Positions 23,716 to 35,509 of a stretch of 64,000 bases of DNA are shown here, piece by piece. A program made the position numbers and the translations under genes. The stretch comes from Dromaius novaehollandiae (Eukaryota; Chordata; Aves; Casuariiformes; Dromaiidae): the NCBI RefSeq assembly GCF_036370855.1, contig NC_088101.1:3231501-3295500 (forward strand). The letters run 5' to 3'. How positions within the stretch are numbered: position 1 is the stretch's first letter; the number at the start of each line of letters is the position of its first letter. Under the pieces are notes generated by a model. It was not told the DNA's origin, made no database searches, and was given only the letters and a program-made list of their open reading frames with translations.

Positions 23716-24774
23716 ACAGATGGCTTGTTTGGGGTTTTGGTTTGCTTGCACCTTATGTACCAAGAAATGTTTAAGGCAAAAGTTCACTCATCTGTCCGCC
23801 ACAGGGGTGACTTGGAAAAAACACTGGTAAATTTTCAACAGTGTTGGATGTCAGGCTTTTCAGAAAGAGAATGATGATTTCACTTGTGATACCTGGCCAA
23901 AGAGGGGAAAAAAATAACTTTGAGAGGAAGCTTGTTTAAAAGGTGCGTGATCTGGCCTGTGATTGTGGATGACATGTCTCTGCCTTGCGTTGTCATTTAC
24001 ACCAGCATGAGGCGGAGGTAGGGTGACAACAACAGAAGGAAGTCCACAACCTTTCTGGAGTATCAACAACCTTTTAGGCAATTACATGTGCTTTCCTCAT
24101 TTTGCTGCTTTGTGTGGTTCTTAACAGAAACAAAGCACTCCAGCCCTCTTGTTCTCATGCTGCTGTGACCAAGGGGCAGTTTAGAATGAGGCTTTGCTTT
24201 TCTTCTTGCTTTAATGAGAAGAATCCAGAGCTGTCCAACTGCTCTCTTGCGTTGCTTCCTAACAGCATATAAATCCTACACAGGAAAATGCAATGGGAAA
24301 ATTCAATATACCACATAGCATGTTACGCTTACGAATTCCTCAGCAATTACCATGATACCCAAGGTGGGCCACCCAGGCAGCTAGTGCACAAGTATAAAAG
24401 AATATTTTAGTGAAGGTCTTTAGTGAGGTGACTTTAGTGAAGTTGTTGGCTTGATAGTTGTCCTGCAAAGTGATGTTTTCTGCTGCTGTGATTTTTGACA
24501 TGTATTTAATCTTCCTGCCAAGTCCTAAGAAACTGCAGGTGCCAGTTGCTTTTGAAGATCCGGTCTCCTCAGTATGGGAATAAAATATTCATGGGGACCT
24601 TCTGAAAGTCTGCCCCCAAGTAGTTTTCCCTCTCTAGAAATGAGCTGCCTAGAAGAATCTCTGACCTTTTGTGTGTGGTCAAGAGAGAATGAAAGAAACC
24701 CTTCCTGCACACCAAGCTTGAGAAAGAGATCAAGAATAGATTCAGTCAGATGTCAGTCCTTATCTGAAGTTGCT
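23716..24774. other. non-coding stretch with a small triplicated motif
   Basis: No gene recognised. TTTAGTGA occurs three times at 13-14 base spacing (starts at about 24406, 24419 and 24433), a tiny diverged tandem array. Confidence 0.55.
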
Positions 24775-24807
24775 GGGGGCAGGGGGGAAGGGGGAGGAAA
24801 CAGGGGG
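24775..24807 (+). other. canonical G-quadruplex motif
   Basis: Four runs of five or six G (24775-24779, 24782-24787, 24790-24794, 24803-24807) are separated by loops of 2, 2 and 8 bases on the plus strand. This fits the standard intramolecular G4 pattern. No promoter or gene was recognised next to it. Confidence 0.85.
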
Positions 24808-27800
24808 ATTGACTGCTTTTAAGAATCCATATATGCAGGATGTACACCAGCAGTCACAGAAGCTGTTATGGTTACCACTAATACAGTTCATTTATTTCGT
24901 CTTCGGCCGTAGGAAATGACCATGTGCTAAGCAAATGCAGCTGAGAGGATGGGCAGGCTGATAAGGACTCCCTAGAATGAGTGGCTTCCCTGAGATGGAA
25001 GAACAGGCATGTGTGTTGTTTACACACTGTCTGTCAACCATGTAGTCCTGAGAGGTGAGTGACAGGCAGACAACTCAACCATGCCTCCCAAGGGATGGGA
25101 GTTGAGGTCTATGCCTGGGGTGTCCCCAGCAGGAGACGGCAACACGTGTCCCTGTGAAGCAAAGGGACTGCACCGGGGCAGCTGTCTCCTTTGCACTTGC
25201 GTGAGCCCAAATGATTGTGTTTGGAGAGAGAGAAGTGTGGCAGGTTTTGTTTTGGAGCGGTCCCTCCCTCCATTGCTATGAGGAATGCAGAGCAGCTGTC
25301 GTAAGGAATATCCGGAATATCCCTATTCCACCTTTATTCCATATGGCTGCTATGTGTAAATGCAGCACTGTAAACAATGGCCCGCCTGTGAATTAATCCC
25401 ATGGTGACTAAAAATACGTGGGCCTGTTTTTGCTGGCTTCTCTGCCTGAGCTCTTAGCACACCATTTGCGGAGCTCCCATCATAACCAAAGCGTGTTTCC
25501 AGCAGCGCGCGCACATGCAGTTCAAAGAGTTGCTGCTAGCAGAGCAGACTGTGGCTTCTGAGCATCACAAACCTGAAGCAGAGAACAGAAGTCATATCCA
25601 AATGCCAAGCCCAAATGCTTGTACATGGCAAGACTGATAAAGCAGTCAGGGCACAGGATGTTAAATGCCACAGGAAGGCTGCACCACACAACAACCCAAG
25701 GGTGACTGGGACAGCTTGTCATTGCCTGGCCAACCGTTTCGCCCTCACTAGGGGCATGGTCTGGAAGCTGGGAGGATAGTGCTTGCTGGGACGGGGCAGG
25801 GGGAGTATCTAGTCTGTAAAACAACATGCCATGGCTGCATTCTGTCTGGGTCTGGAGGCTAAACTGCCTCCTTGAGGTAGTCCTGGAGGGGGATGGCTCC
25901 CTGCCTAGTTGCAATGGCCTTTTCTTTCCCAAAATGTTCAGGATTCTCCACTATACCTTACATGGGCCTTGGCTGGGAATGGTCTGGCCAGGCTTCTCAT
26001 CTTTGGGAGGCAAAAATCAGTTTTGCCAGTGCATCTGGTGGCTCTTTGTGTTTGTGTCCTTGGCACGTACTCAGTACAGAGTGAAAAGGCTAAAACCTGA
26101 GTGTGTCCTGCCTTCAATGGCACTGCTGGGAAATGGGAGGGCCCCCATCCTGCAACACATTCTCACTGCAGCCATCACCTTGGTATTAGGGACCACTGTG
26201 ACAGTGAGCTTCAGGAGCATGCAGGCATCAGGAGGGGAGCCAAGGAGGATCATAGTTCAAGCAGGCTGGGGGCTTTGGGCCTCACATCTCACTGACTGTG
26301 GAAAGAGTCCCCTGGTCTTACAGACCAGTCTCTGCTGCTGCTCTGGCAGATGTGGCCTTGCTCTCTGTGACAGTGATTTTCCTTTCTGGCCAGGAGACTG
26401 GATGTTTCTCTAAGTGCTGGCATTATATTGCTAGGGCCAGAAGACATCCCTATTTTCCCTATGTGGCTTGCCACTGGCATGGTATTTCCTGCAGGATTGC
26501 TGCCCTGCTTTGATTTTTGTTTTTTCCCTGCAGCCTGCTGGCTGTCAGTCTTGTTTCTGAGGTATTTGCAGCTGCTTCACTTTGGCTTGGTATTGCCAGC
26601 ACACTGGTAGAGATGAGCTACACTGGGGCTCTAACATAAACATAAAAGAATCTACTGAAGACTGTAGGGTATATCCACACGCTGCTTCTTGTCTTGCAGA
26701 CAAGCTATGCAGTTTGCCCAGCTCCCTCCTATCACATCCAGTCCCTGCAAACCAGGAAAAAAGATCATATACAATTGTGGAATGGGTTGTATTGCCTTGC
26801 AAGACTTGGAAACTACAGCCTCACCTTTCAAAAGGCTCTTCTCTTCTTGAGGAATGTAACAAAAGTGGGCAATCAGAAAGCTGAGTACCCGCCAGCCCTA
26901 GGGTGATGGGTGAAATACTGCAGAGTAAGGAAAGGTGAGTAATGGAGGCATGATTACCTACAGACAATTTCAAAGAGATTCATTTTCATTTACATTTTGC
27001 ATGAAAGCTTTCATAGTTTTGTGGAAAACTTTCTGCTCCTGCTCCCCTCTTTTCAAATCATAACCAGCCTCTGTAGCTTCTAGAAGGAGTTTTCCTTTTA
27101 AAAATTCAGCACTTGGAAACCAACTTTAGATTCAAATTCCCCCTTCCTCACCCAGAAACTGTTGTATTTTTGAAAATGAAGAGAACTTAAGGTTGTTGGC
27201 ATGTGCATTTCTCCAAAACGATCCCACCATGCAGATTTGGAGGCATTTATGAGCCATTTTGATAATCTCTCTGCTGAGCTGTTTTGTAACTCTAGGTTCT
27301 AAAATACTTCCTCAATTCTGGCCCAAGTCACTTCAAAAATGAAATTTAGGCTCTTAAATCATTAGATCATTTGAAGACAAAACTCCCACTGGTAAACGTA
27401 AGCCCTTTCGAGAATATAACTCCACGTCTTTGGCAAGAAGTCCTTAGCCCCTGCATGTCAGACTGCAAAGCAGGTTTTACTAATGGGAAAAACCCCTTGA
27501 CTTTGAGACTGAAACTGGCGTGACACTCTCCAAATCTTACACTTCTTCCATCAACCCGTCATCAAAGCTCAACATCTTGCAAATGGCAAAACGGCTGCCT
27601 ATGTAAACCAGAAGCTGCACAGCTACCCCTCCAGAAAAAGAGCAAAGCATGACAAATTTCCTCTATGTCATGTCTCACAGAGCAAAATCATGAAACAGTT
27701 TTAAAGTGGTGCACAAAAATAATTGGTGAAGCTAACTCATATCACCCATCTGATTACACAGGGACAATTAATATATGTGTGAGAAGTAACGGAATTAAAT

Positions 27801-28524
27801 ACAGATCCTGACTTGGATTTTTCAGAAGAAGAGTGTGGTTAGTACCATAGAGTTAAGCAACTGCCAGTGTGGTGCTTTAAAATTCTGGGCACAACCTGCT
27901 TTAAGGTTCCACAGAGAAATAATTCAGATGTTCATTTTGCCTTAACCTGCGTGTCTCATGTCACAGGGCTGGCAGACAGGAAAGAAGACCTGCAGGAGAC
28001 AAATCTTTTCTGGAGAGGTAGCTCATTGCTAGGCTGGATACAAGAACATGGTAAGCATTTCTGTATTGTGTCTGAGTATGCCTACAGCATCAGTTGTAAT
28101 ACCTCACCGTGTCAGAGACTATTAAGGGAACATGAATGATGAATATAGTGAACCATGATGTCTTTTACCTGTGCATTCCCATCTTTGTTTTTCCTGATGT
28201 GGCACATCATGAACGCATCCCCTTGGGGTTCCTTTTCCAGTAGCTCAGGAACTTCTTTTAATTTTGGATATTTACCTTTTAAAAAAAAAAAAAAGTATAA
28301 ATGATTGGGTATTTCTTTTGTAACTGCATGCATTTGGCTTGCTTCCCCCCCCCCCCCCATTCTTCTTTCACAGACTCATTGGTAACTGGATGACATGTAA
28401 ATATAATATATAGCATACAGTTACTGTACTGATGGAGGTGTGATTTCATTATTCAGCATCAATATTTACAGCAAACTCTTTTCCCTGCATTACAAGCAGA
28501 CTGTTCCCATTACTGAGTCTTTGA
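24808..28524. other. non-coding stretch, no gene recognised
   Basis: The longest ATG-started open frame of the window lies here (25826-26413, plus, 195 codons). It has no recognisable domain and overlaps open frames in several other phases. I regard it as chance. An A14 run (28281-28294) and a C13 run (28345-28357) are present. Confidence 0.55.
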
Positions 28525-28640
28525 GACTGTCAGCTCTGCAGAGCAGGCAGGGGAATAGTCTAATTTTGAGTTCCTACAGTATCGAGTTTGTCAGCATGTA
28601 ACAACAATCTAGGTATATTAGAGCATTAAATTGGAGTTAT
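28525..28640 (+). repeat. possible tail of an old amniote SINE/LINE
   Basis: 'AGACTGTCAGCTCTGCAGAG' followed by 'CAGGCAGGGG' resembles the tail shared by old amniote SINEs and L3-like LINEs, usually reading 'gactgtaagctccttggggcaggg'. The match is short and the rest has decayed. Confidence 0.3.
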
Positions 28641-31600
28641 GCAGATTTTTATGAAACCCAGGCAGGGGAGGGTGAGCCAGATTCAGCCTATTCCCAAAGC
28701 CCTCTGTGAGGAGATCCTGAGATGCCTGAAATGTAGTGCCCACAAGTAAGTGCAGGAGCCACTTACTTCTTGTGAATTATAGTGATTTCACAACTGTGAC
28801 TTGCTTATGGAAAATTGAAATGCCTGCAAAACTTGGTGTACTCCTTCACCTCATTTTACCTAAATTTAGTGTGACTGACACATACTTAAGCTGTGTGTAT
28901 CAAAGTCTTGATCTGTTAGTCAGTCATATTATTTGTGCTCTTGATGTTCTTTCCGTGTCATGGATTTTGCTGATCAAAAAACACCAGTACTTTTTTGTTT
29001 CAGATAGATACACAGCATTCACATCACTTAATTTCCTGTGATTTCCTTGTTCCTGGTGCATGAGATCAGATTTTTAATAATGCTAAATGTAGTACAAGAT
29101 AAAGCTTGGAAGTTCATTTTTTACAAGGGACAGTGTTACAGACCTCTGCATCTGTACAGTTGGTTTAATAAAATGATACTGGGAAGCGACATTTCTTTAG
29201 CACTGGCACAGGATGATATATGGCTGCATTAATCTAACCTAGTGTGTACACATATTTTAATCAGTTTGATTTAATTTCACTTTGCATTGCCTCTCCCCAT
29301 CCCCTCAGCTGAAGGCTCTCAAATTTGACCTGATGAGTGATCCACTACTGGTGCTATCAGGCTGTAGCATGGAATGTTTTTTGACTTAGATATCTTGAAC
29401 GCAAGTCTGTTGTTACGCAGATAATTAAAGTATTACACTATCAATTATAAAATACTGCACTGTTTTCACTCAGAGCTGCAGTAGCAGCATTACTTTCTGT
29501 GGGGGTTACAAGTTAGCAGTACCTCACCTCCTGCTTTCTGTCTGACATGGTACATGCAGGCAAGGACGGGATGCTGTGCTGCCAAGTGGGAAAGTCCTGT
29601 GAGGGCTGTCTCAGCAGCATCAGAAACCTTACAAAGGGACTGTTTTCGTCCTCCTCCTGACCTCCACCCTAGTTTGGTTTTGTTTCCTCTTTTATCAGCT
29701 TTATAGTGAAACTCCTGCAGTATGATTTCAAGCCCTCAAAAGGTTTTGCAAGGGCCACTTGGGTTTAAACTGGTCCAGCACCTGTTTATTTGCAGCTGTG
29801 CAGTTGAGCAGGGCAGCCGCCATCCTTACGGAGGCACACTGTGGTCTTTGTCTTCTCAGGGGTGGTCAGAAATCAGCAGTGACCAACTGCTTTCCACAGA
29901 GATCGATCCATCCTGCTCTGTGCAGCGCCAGAGAGACCATCCCTTATCCCACATAGAGCTGGCACCTGGGTTTTACTTGTGATGTAAAAAAAAACACCCA
30001 TGATGCCTTTTCCTGCTGCAGAAATGCCATTATTTTTCTTGTGCTTGTGAGTTTTGCCCTGCTTTCTGCTGTGAATAAGCAGCCGTCAGGCAGACTGCCA
30101 TGCCATTTGCACTTGCACAGTTGCTGTCCAGCATGGTTGGGGGAGAGAGAGGAGGCAGGTTTTCTAGATTCTGAAGAATGACATCAGTAAATTTGCAAGT
30201 CTTTGTTATGGCATGGTAGCTATCAGTACATTCGGGGACAGGGAGGGAAACATCTAAGGCTAATAGCAATAAACATATAAGAAATGGGTCTCTGAATATA
30301 TCCCCAAGTTTTCCTTTGAAGGTATGTATTTTTCTTTAATTGTAGTAAAAATATGCAAGTAAGAAAATCTTGCTGGAGCTGGCATGGCCCAGAAGGAGCT
30401 ATTACAAAGAGAGAGTGATAGATGTGTTTTGACAGAATGGCTGACTGCATTCCAACTACTTCTTGGAGTTGAAATACTGATCCTAAAAATGGTTTAAAGA
30501 CAAAGCAATGTCTGGCTGACTAAAGCCCGAGTGATAGGACTGAGAAGTCCATTTGGTGAATAGTGTCTGGATGTTTCACCTAAAAAGATCATCCTTTTCC
30601 CCCCCATGAAGTGTTCCCTGAATGCAAATGTTAGTTGTTCTGAGTCCTCAAAGAAAAGTATGGGAGAAGCTCACCAGAAACTCCTTTTCAGCAGCAGTCT
30701 GACAGACTGTGCTATGGGCACTGCTCCATATGCTTAACCTTCTTCAGAAGCTGGTGTTCATCTGTGAGCTCCTGTGGATGGTTTTGTTTTTCCAAGATAA
30801 AAACCTGGTACAGTAGCACTCGGTAGGCAGCTATACAAAAATGGAATTTAAAAATGTTGGCAATTGGTCCAGTAACTAACAGTCTGCTTTGAAATACTCT
30901 TGATGCTTTTCTTTCTCAGATGAATATGAAAGCATTTTTTGTATGGAAAAAAAAATTGAAGATGTTATCCTATCCCTGAGAATCTGAAGACTGTGTTTTA
31001 TGCACCTTGATCCTGACAGGTGGAAAGCTGAAGGAGATCCCAAGCAAGTAGTCTATAGAAATTCTCATTTTAAGTGCCTTTATTCTACCCAAAATGTATA
31101 TTATGCATCCAAAGGCTTTCTGTTTTGTTTTCTTGTTGTTTTGTAGCAGTTTTCTTACAGTTTATCTGCACTCTACAAGACAAATCCTTCAGAGTCCCAG
31201 ATGGGAAGGATGAGCTCTGCTTCAGATCATGTTCTTCTGGGACTACTTGCCAATCCTAGGAGTTTCACCATGGCACGAGGAAGCTTGATTTGACTTTTGT
31301 GTTATTTTTGGTCATTCTGATAGGGTCTTGGCATTTGAGTTATGGCGCTGTTGGGGTCTCCGTGCCTAGTCAAATACAGAAAATTCACTCTAGCCATTGC
31401 TTCTGGGGAGACATTTTCATTCAATAATGTTTTCTTGTCTATGCCAACCATATGCAGGTTCCTCAAACCATATCATTTTGACTTCAGGTTTTGTACAAAA
31501 TGAGGATGTTCACACAACACAAAGAGACCTGAACACTTGCTGTTAAGAGATCTTTGTAAGCCGAAACCCAAGCACTCAGCCTTTTGAAAGGCATCACCTT

Positions 31601-34363
31601 CATCCTAGTTTCATCAGGCCCTGTTCAATCTCCCTGTTGATTTCTTTCACTCACCATACAAATAGTGCTGATGGGAGCATGCTTGATCAGCACAGGCGTT
31701 GCAGCACTAATTGGCTATTAAGCTTTGTGCAGGTGCATTACTGGGAAGCACTTACTGCCTACCTAAATGACTATTAGCTACTAGTGTATCCTCTAAGCTC
31801 TACTCATTCCCTAGCATAAGGGTCTAATCTCAAAACTACCACTAGTCAAGAGGTGGAAGAATGCACAGTTCCTTACATTCATGGCAGTTGCTTCTATGCT
31901 GTCCGATAGAACAGGCATATGGACTTCAGCATCTGCCAGTGCAAGGCTATGAGAATTCAAGGGGAGTGTCCTATTGTGTAACACCTAGGTCAACACAGCA
32001 CAGAGCGCTCCAGCCCTTTGCTCCCCAAAGGGAATCACAGTAGTGCAGCATACCTGCCCTGGACACAGCTCTGATCACACTCGGCCTTGCAGCCTGCTCT
32101 GCCATCCAAGGCAGCCAGCCACTCACTGACCTCTTTCTGCCCACTTCAGGGAATGAAGGCTGGCACTGTACATGGGGCTGTTGCCAGCATGTGATAATAC
32201 AACCATAAACATAAGCTAGGACTAGGACAGATGTTAATGCTACTGTAGCTGGGCACAAGGCCAAAAGCAACAGTCCCAAAGCTGATGGTGCCTGAACAAG
32301 TTTTCTTACTGGGAGGTTAACATGTCTTCTAATTGGGGAACTGTACAGAAGACCATTTTGGCACAGTGGATTACTTGAACTGTGGTTATGTGCTGGTACT
32401 GCACTCGTTTCAGGAACCCTAAAGTCACTTGCCAGAAGCAGTTTTTATTCTCAAGGAGACAGTGCTTTACAACTCCCATTGCATCAGAAGTCCCACTGGC
32501 TTGGGCCCAGTCACCAGTGGATCACATTCTATACAGGTACAGTATGGGTTTCAACTTCCAAATGTTGTCTTATAGCTAAGGTGACACATACAACACATTT
32601 ACAGATTTGAAGATGATTCTTAGTTCAGAGGACCTAAGGCATGTGCTTTTTCCCTTAAAAGAATATTACAATATTATATTTTTACAACTTAGTTATTTGA
32701 TAACTAAACTTTGATGCATGACTACATAACCACACATGTGTTAGTGTTTTGACATCTCTAATTGAAGAAGCTCTGGTGTCTACCAGAGATTTTTTTTCTT
32801 TTAAACTCATCGAAGAACTATTAATTTCTGTAATGGTGTTCTGACATGCATAGAAGTGCAGTTCTCTCACTCCTGAAGCTGTAAAGATACTTAATGATAC
32901 ACAGTCTGTTAAAGTATTTGCTATGGGAAACATTTGGATTTGATTGACTTATTTCTCATAATGTGTTTGCAAATGTGCATGAGTTAAGTTTATCTATATA
33001 TACTTACATGTACATACTTCATTCATAGATATATTCATGATCTGGTAATTCTGGTCATGTTCAATAGGAGGAGGGAAACAGCATTTCTCATGGAGAGAAA
33101 TGCCATGGGGACACCTTGAATTTGATCCATTTTGGTTTCTTGTTCTCTTTTCTACAATTTCAGTCATGCCAATTGAGCTAAGTGTTATGTCTGTCTTCCC
33201 CTGTACGTATAAGATGATACAAAGACAACAGAAGCAAAGGTAGGTTACAAATAGTTATCAATACCCATGGGCTGGAATGTATTACTTGTTCTTCTAGAAG
33301 TGATACTTATGGAAGACATTGAAAAGTAGCACAAGACTGGTGTTAATAATTACCTCAATTACCCAGGCTGGAACATCTCCCTCCACAGGGGTTTCTGGTG
33401 ATGTTAAGAGTCTAGTCAGTAGACTTTTTCCCTCTTTTACTCAGTTTATTAGCCATTGTTCTTAAACAGCTATTCACCAACTTGTCAGCAGTATGTTATC
33501 CCTTGATTCCATCCCTTGCTTACAACAAAGGGATAACATTTAACTTGTTACATTTAAGCATAGGTTTTTATCATCTTTTTTTTCCCCTTTATAGGAAAGG
33601 TTTTTAACACATTACTTACAATCATGCATAGTAGTGTCAACTGCTGGAAACTGCAAATACAGCAGTTAAGCTTCAGGTTTTGGATAGGTATGACTATCCA
33701 AACATTTTTACTATGTCCCTTCAATGTTACTTCTACTCTAGTAGAATCCAGATTCTACTATTCATTAGTGACCCCACTGAGATTTCTCCTATACTTAAAC
33801 ATACTTGCTTAAAAGAACCCAACTGTAATCATCAAGCTAGAAGCACTAGGTTTAGCTGCTTGTCTTTAAGCTGTTGACCTTCAGAGGATTAGCCTGTGCA
33901 ATAAGCCAGAGATCTACCAAGGCCATTAGGCTACTATGATTTGGAGCATTTCCTAGCTGGATGGAATCACATCTTTTAAGACTACTCAAAGTTACATCCA
34001 TCTGTTCCTGCAATCTAGACTGTTTGTCAGTATCATTGTTTCAGAATTTGGAGGACCACATCTTATTCCCTTTATTTTTTCTTCTATTTGCCTGTTCAAG
34101 TTCTCCCTCTTAGTTACCCTTGCAAACAACCCTGTAGAACTTCATCCTCTGTATTTGTGTGGGTAGCCATTTGACTGGCATTGATTACAGCCATTATCTG
34201 TCCCAGGTTTCTACATTATGTTAATAGGTTCTACAGTACCCAAGGATTCTGTAGAAAACAGCTTGTGTGTTAAACTTTAAATTACAAACTCATTACCAAT
34301 TTAAAAGTAAAATCAACTGAGACTCACAAGTCTACTGCTACTTCTCTTTACTTTGCTAAACCC
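28641..34363. other. non-coding stretch, nothing recognised
   Basis: No exon, RNA gene or transposon was recognised on either strand. Open frames are at most about 100 codons. Confidence 0.55.
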
Positions 34364-34388
34364 TTTTTTTTTTAAAAAAAAAAAAAAA
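34364..34388. repeat. T10-A15 homopolymer pair
   Basis: Ten T followed directly by fifteen A form a perfect self-complementary tract that could fold as a hairpin. Exact lengths are uncertain in any homopolymer. Confidence 0.9.
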
Positions 34389-34699
34389 GAGTAGTGGGAA
34401 GTTGCATAGGTAAGAGGTAACCAAGCACACTGCTCATTTTCATGCACATTGTTTCTTTACTGGAGAGTTTTGCTTTCACTGATCCTTCATAAGTTTCTGA
34501 AGTCAGAGCCATATGGCTCTTACTCACTTGAGGTGAGACCAGTTATTAGTTCCCCAAGTTTCATGGGTGACTTGATCAGTGGGGACAACCTGCAGCAAGG
34601 AGTTTGTTCTTACAACTATTTTGGCTACAACAGAGTCAGCCAAATATTATTTGACAGAAGCCACCTGGGTCCCTACAGGGATGCTTGACCTTTTGGGAG

Positions 34700-35329
34700 G
34701 AGGGCTAGCATCTGGGCTAATACAGCCCTGCCCTGCATTAGACCCACAGATGGCAGCACCCCACACACACCAGTAACTGCACCTACAGTGCTGCCATCTT
34801 GTCTTCGCACTTGCCACAGCCAACTTGACCACAGGCCCACTGCTCAGCTTAGCCTCTCACCACATGCACTACAGACCTGCCCATGCTGCCACCAGATCTC
34901 TCAACAGACCAGAGCCCCTGGGAGATGTCCCATAGCTCATCCCAAGTTTTGGCACAGGAGCACTCAAACCCTGGCAGTTCTTGCTCCCTTTAGCCAAGGT
35001 CTTGATCTTGTTCAACCCCAAGCCCCAAGAACAGGCACTTCTCCTCCAACATCCCCAACCCAAGCATACAGAGGAAGCCAACATTCAACCACCCCATCGC
35101 CCACCAGGCTTTTAGGCAAAAGAAAACACCACAACTTACACCCTCAATAACATAGGCACAAGACCCATAAATGATAGCATACACTAACCTGAAGAAAGCT
35201 ACCATCAAGAAGACAGAAAAAAATACTTCAAGAGAGAAAACCTTCCTTCCCCTAAAATGTAAGCAAACAAAGAAAAAGAGCAGCATTAAAGACACCTCTA
35301 CTACCTTCTCTTTCCACTCCAAAGACACA
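34700..35329 (-). ncRNA. hypothetical minus-strand transcript body from the divergent promoter
   Basis: This block lies downstream, on the minus strand, of a TATA/CCAAT promoter-like sequence. By hand count 34741-34980 holds about 92 C and 44 G on the plus strand, so the minus strand is strongly G-biased, as is usual just downstream of active vertebrate start sites. A good 3' splice-site-like sequence on the minus strand (pyrimidine-rich, ending CATTTTAG) lies near 35256-35285. I see no matching donor at a normal distance. A 98-codon ATG frame (35286 down to 34990) is very hydrophobic but may just reflect G/T-rich composition. No 3' end could be assigned. Confidence 0.2.
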
Positions 35330-35411
35330 GAAGACAGCTTGGGATGGCTCCCAGCCCTTATATAGTGCTGGCAGGCATTTCCCTTTCCCTATTGGCTCCC
35401 GTCCCGTGACG
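35330..35411 (-). promoter_or_regulatory. putative core promoter, minus strand: TGACG, CCAAT, TATA
   Basis: In minus-strand order: a CRE-like TGCGTCACGG (TGACGCA on plus at 35407-35413), a CCAAT box in GAGCCAATAGG (plus ATTGG 35391-35395), then TATATAAG (plus 35357-35364). The TATA box lies about 30 bases after the CCAAT box, and a start would be expected near 35330. The combination and order are those of a TATA-type RNA polymerase II promoter. CpG count rises here compared with flanking DNA. Transcription is not shown. Confidence 0.5.
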
Positions 35412-35509
35412 CAGCTAGCACTGACTGGAGCACGTATGACGAGGCGCACGTGCGTGGCAGCCCCTCCCCCCCAACGCTTCATAAGCCCTGGGAGGGTGGG
35501 CCGGGGGGA
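35405..35509 (+). promoter_or_regulatory. putative core promoter, plus strand: TGACG, E-box, C-rich box, weak TATA
   Basis: Plus-strand elements in order: TGACG at 35407 and 35437, the perfect palindrome CGCACGTGCG with a CACGTG E-box at 35447-35452, a C-rich Sp1/KLF-type box at 35461-35472, and a weak TATA-like TTCATAAGC near 35479. Downstream DNA is about 71% GC with G greatly exceeding C (hand count for 35501-35700: about 98 G, 44 C). The elements share the short CpG-rich interval with the minus-strand promoter, suggesting divergent initiation. Confidence 0.4.

Noticed and set aside
25826..26413. 195-codon plus-strand open frame, the longest starting with ATG
   Set aside because: Amino-acid order looks random, several other phases and the opposite strand are also open here, and no domain or promoter/polyadenylation context was seen.
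35238..35315. Possible 53-base intron on the minus strand between GAAG|GTAGTA and TTTTAG
   Set aside because: The acceptor looks good, but the intron would be shorter than vertebrate splicing normally tolerates.
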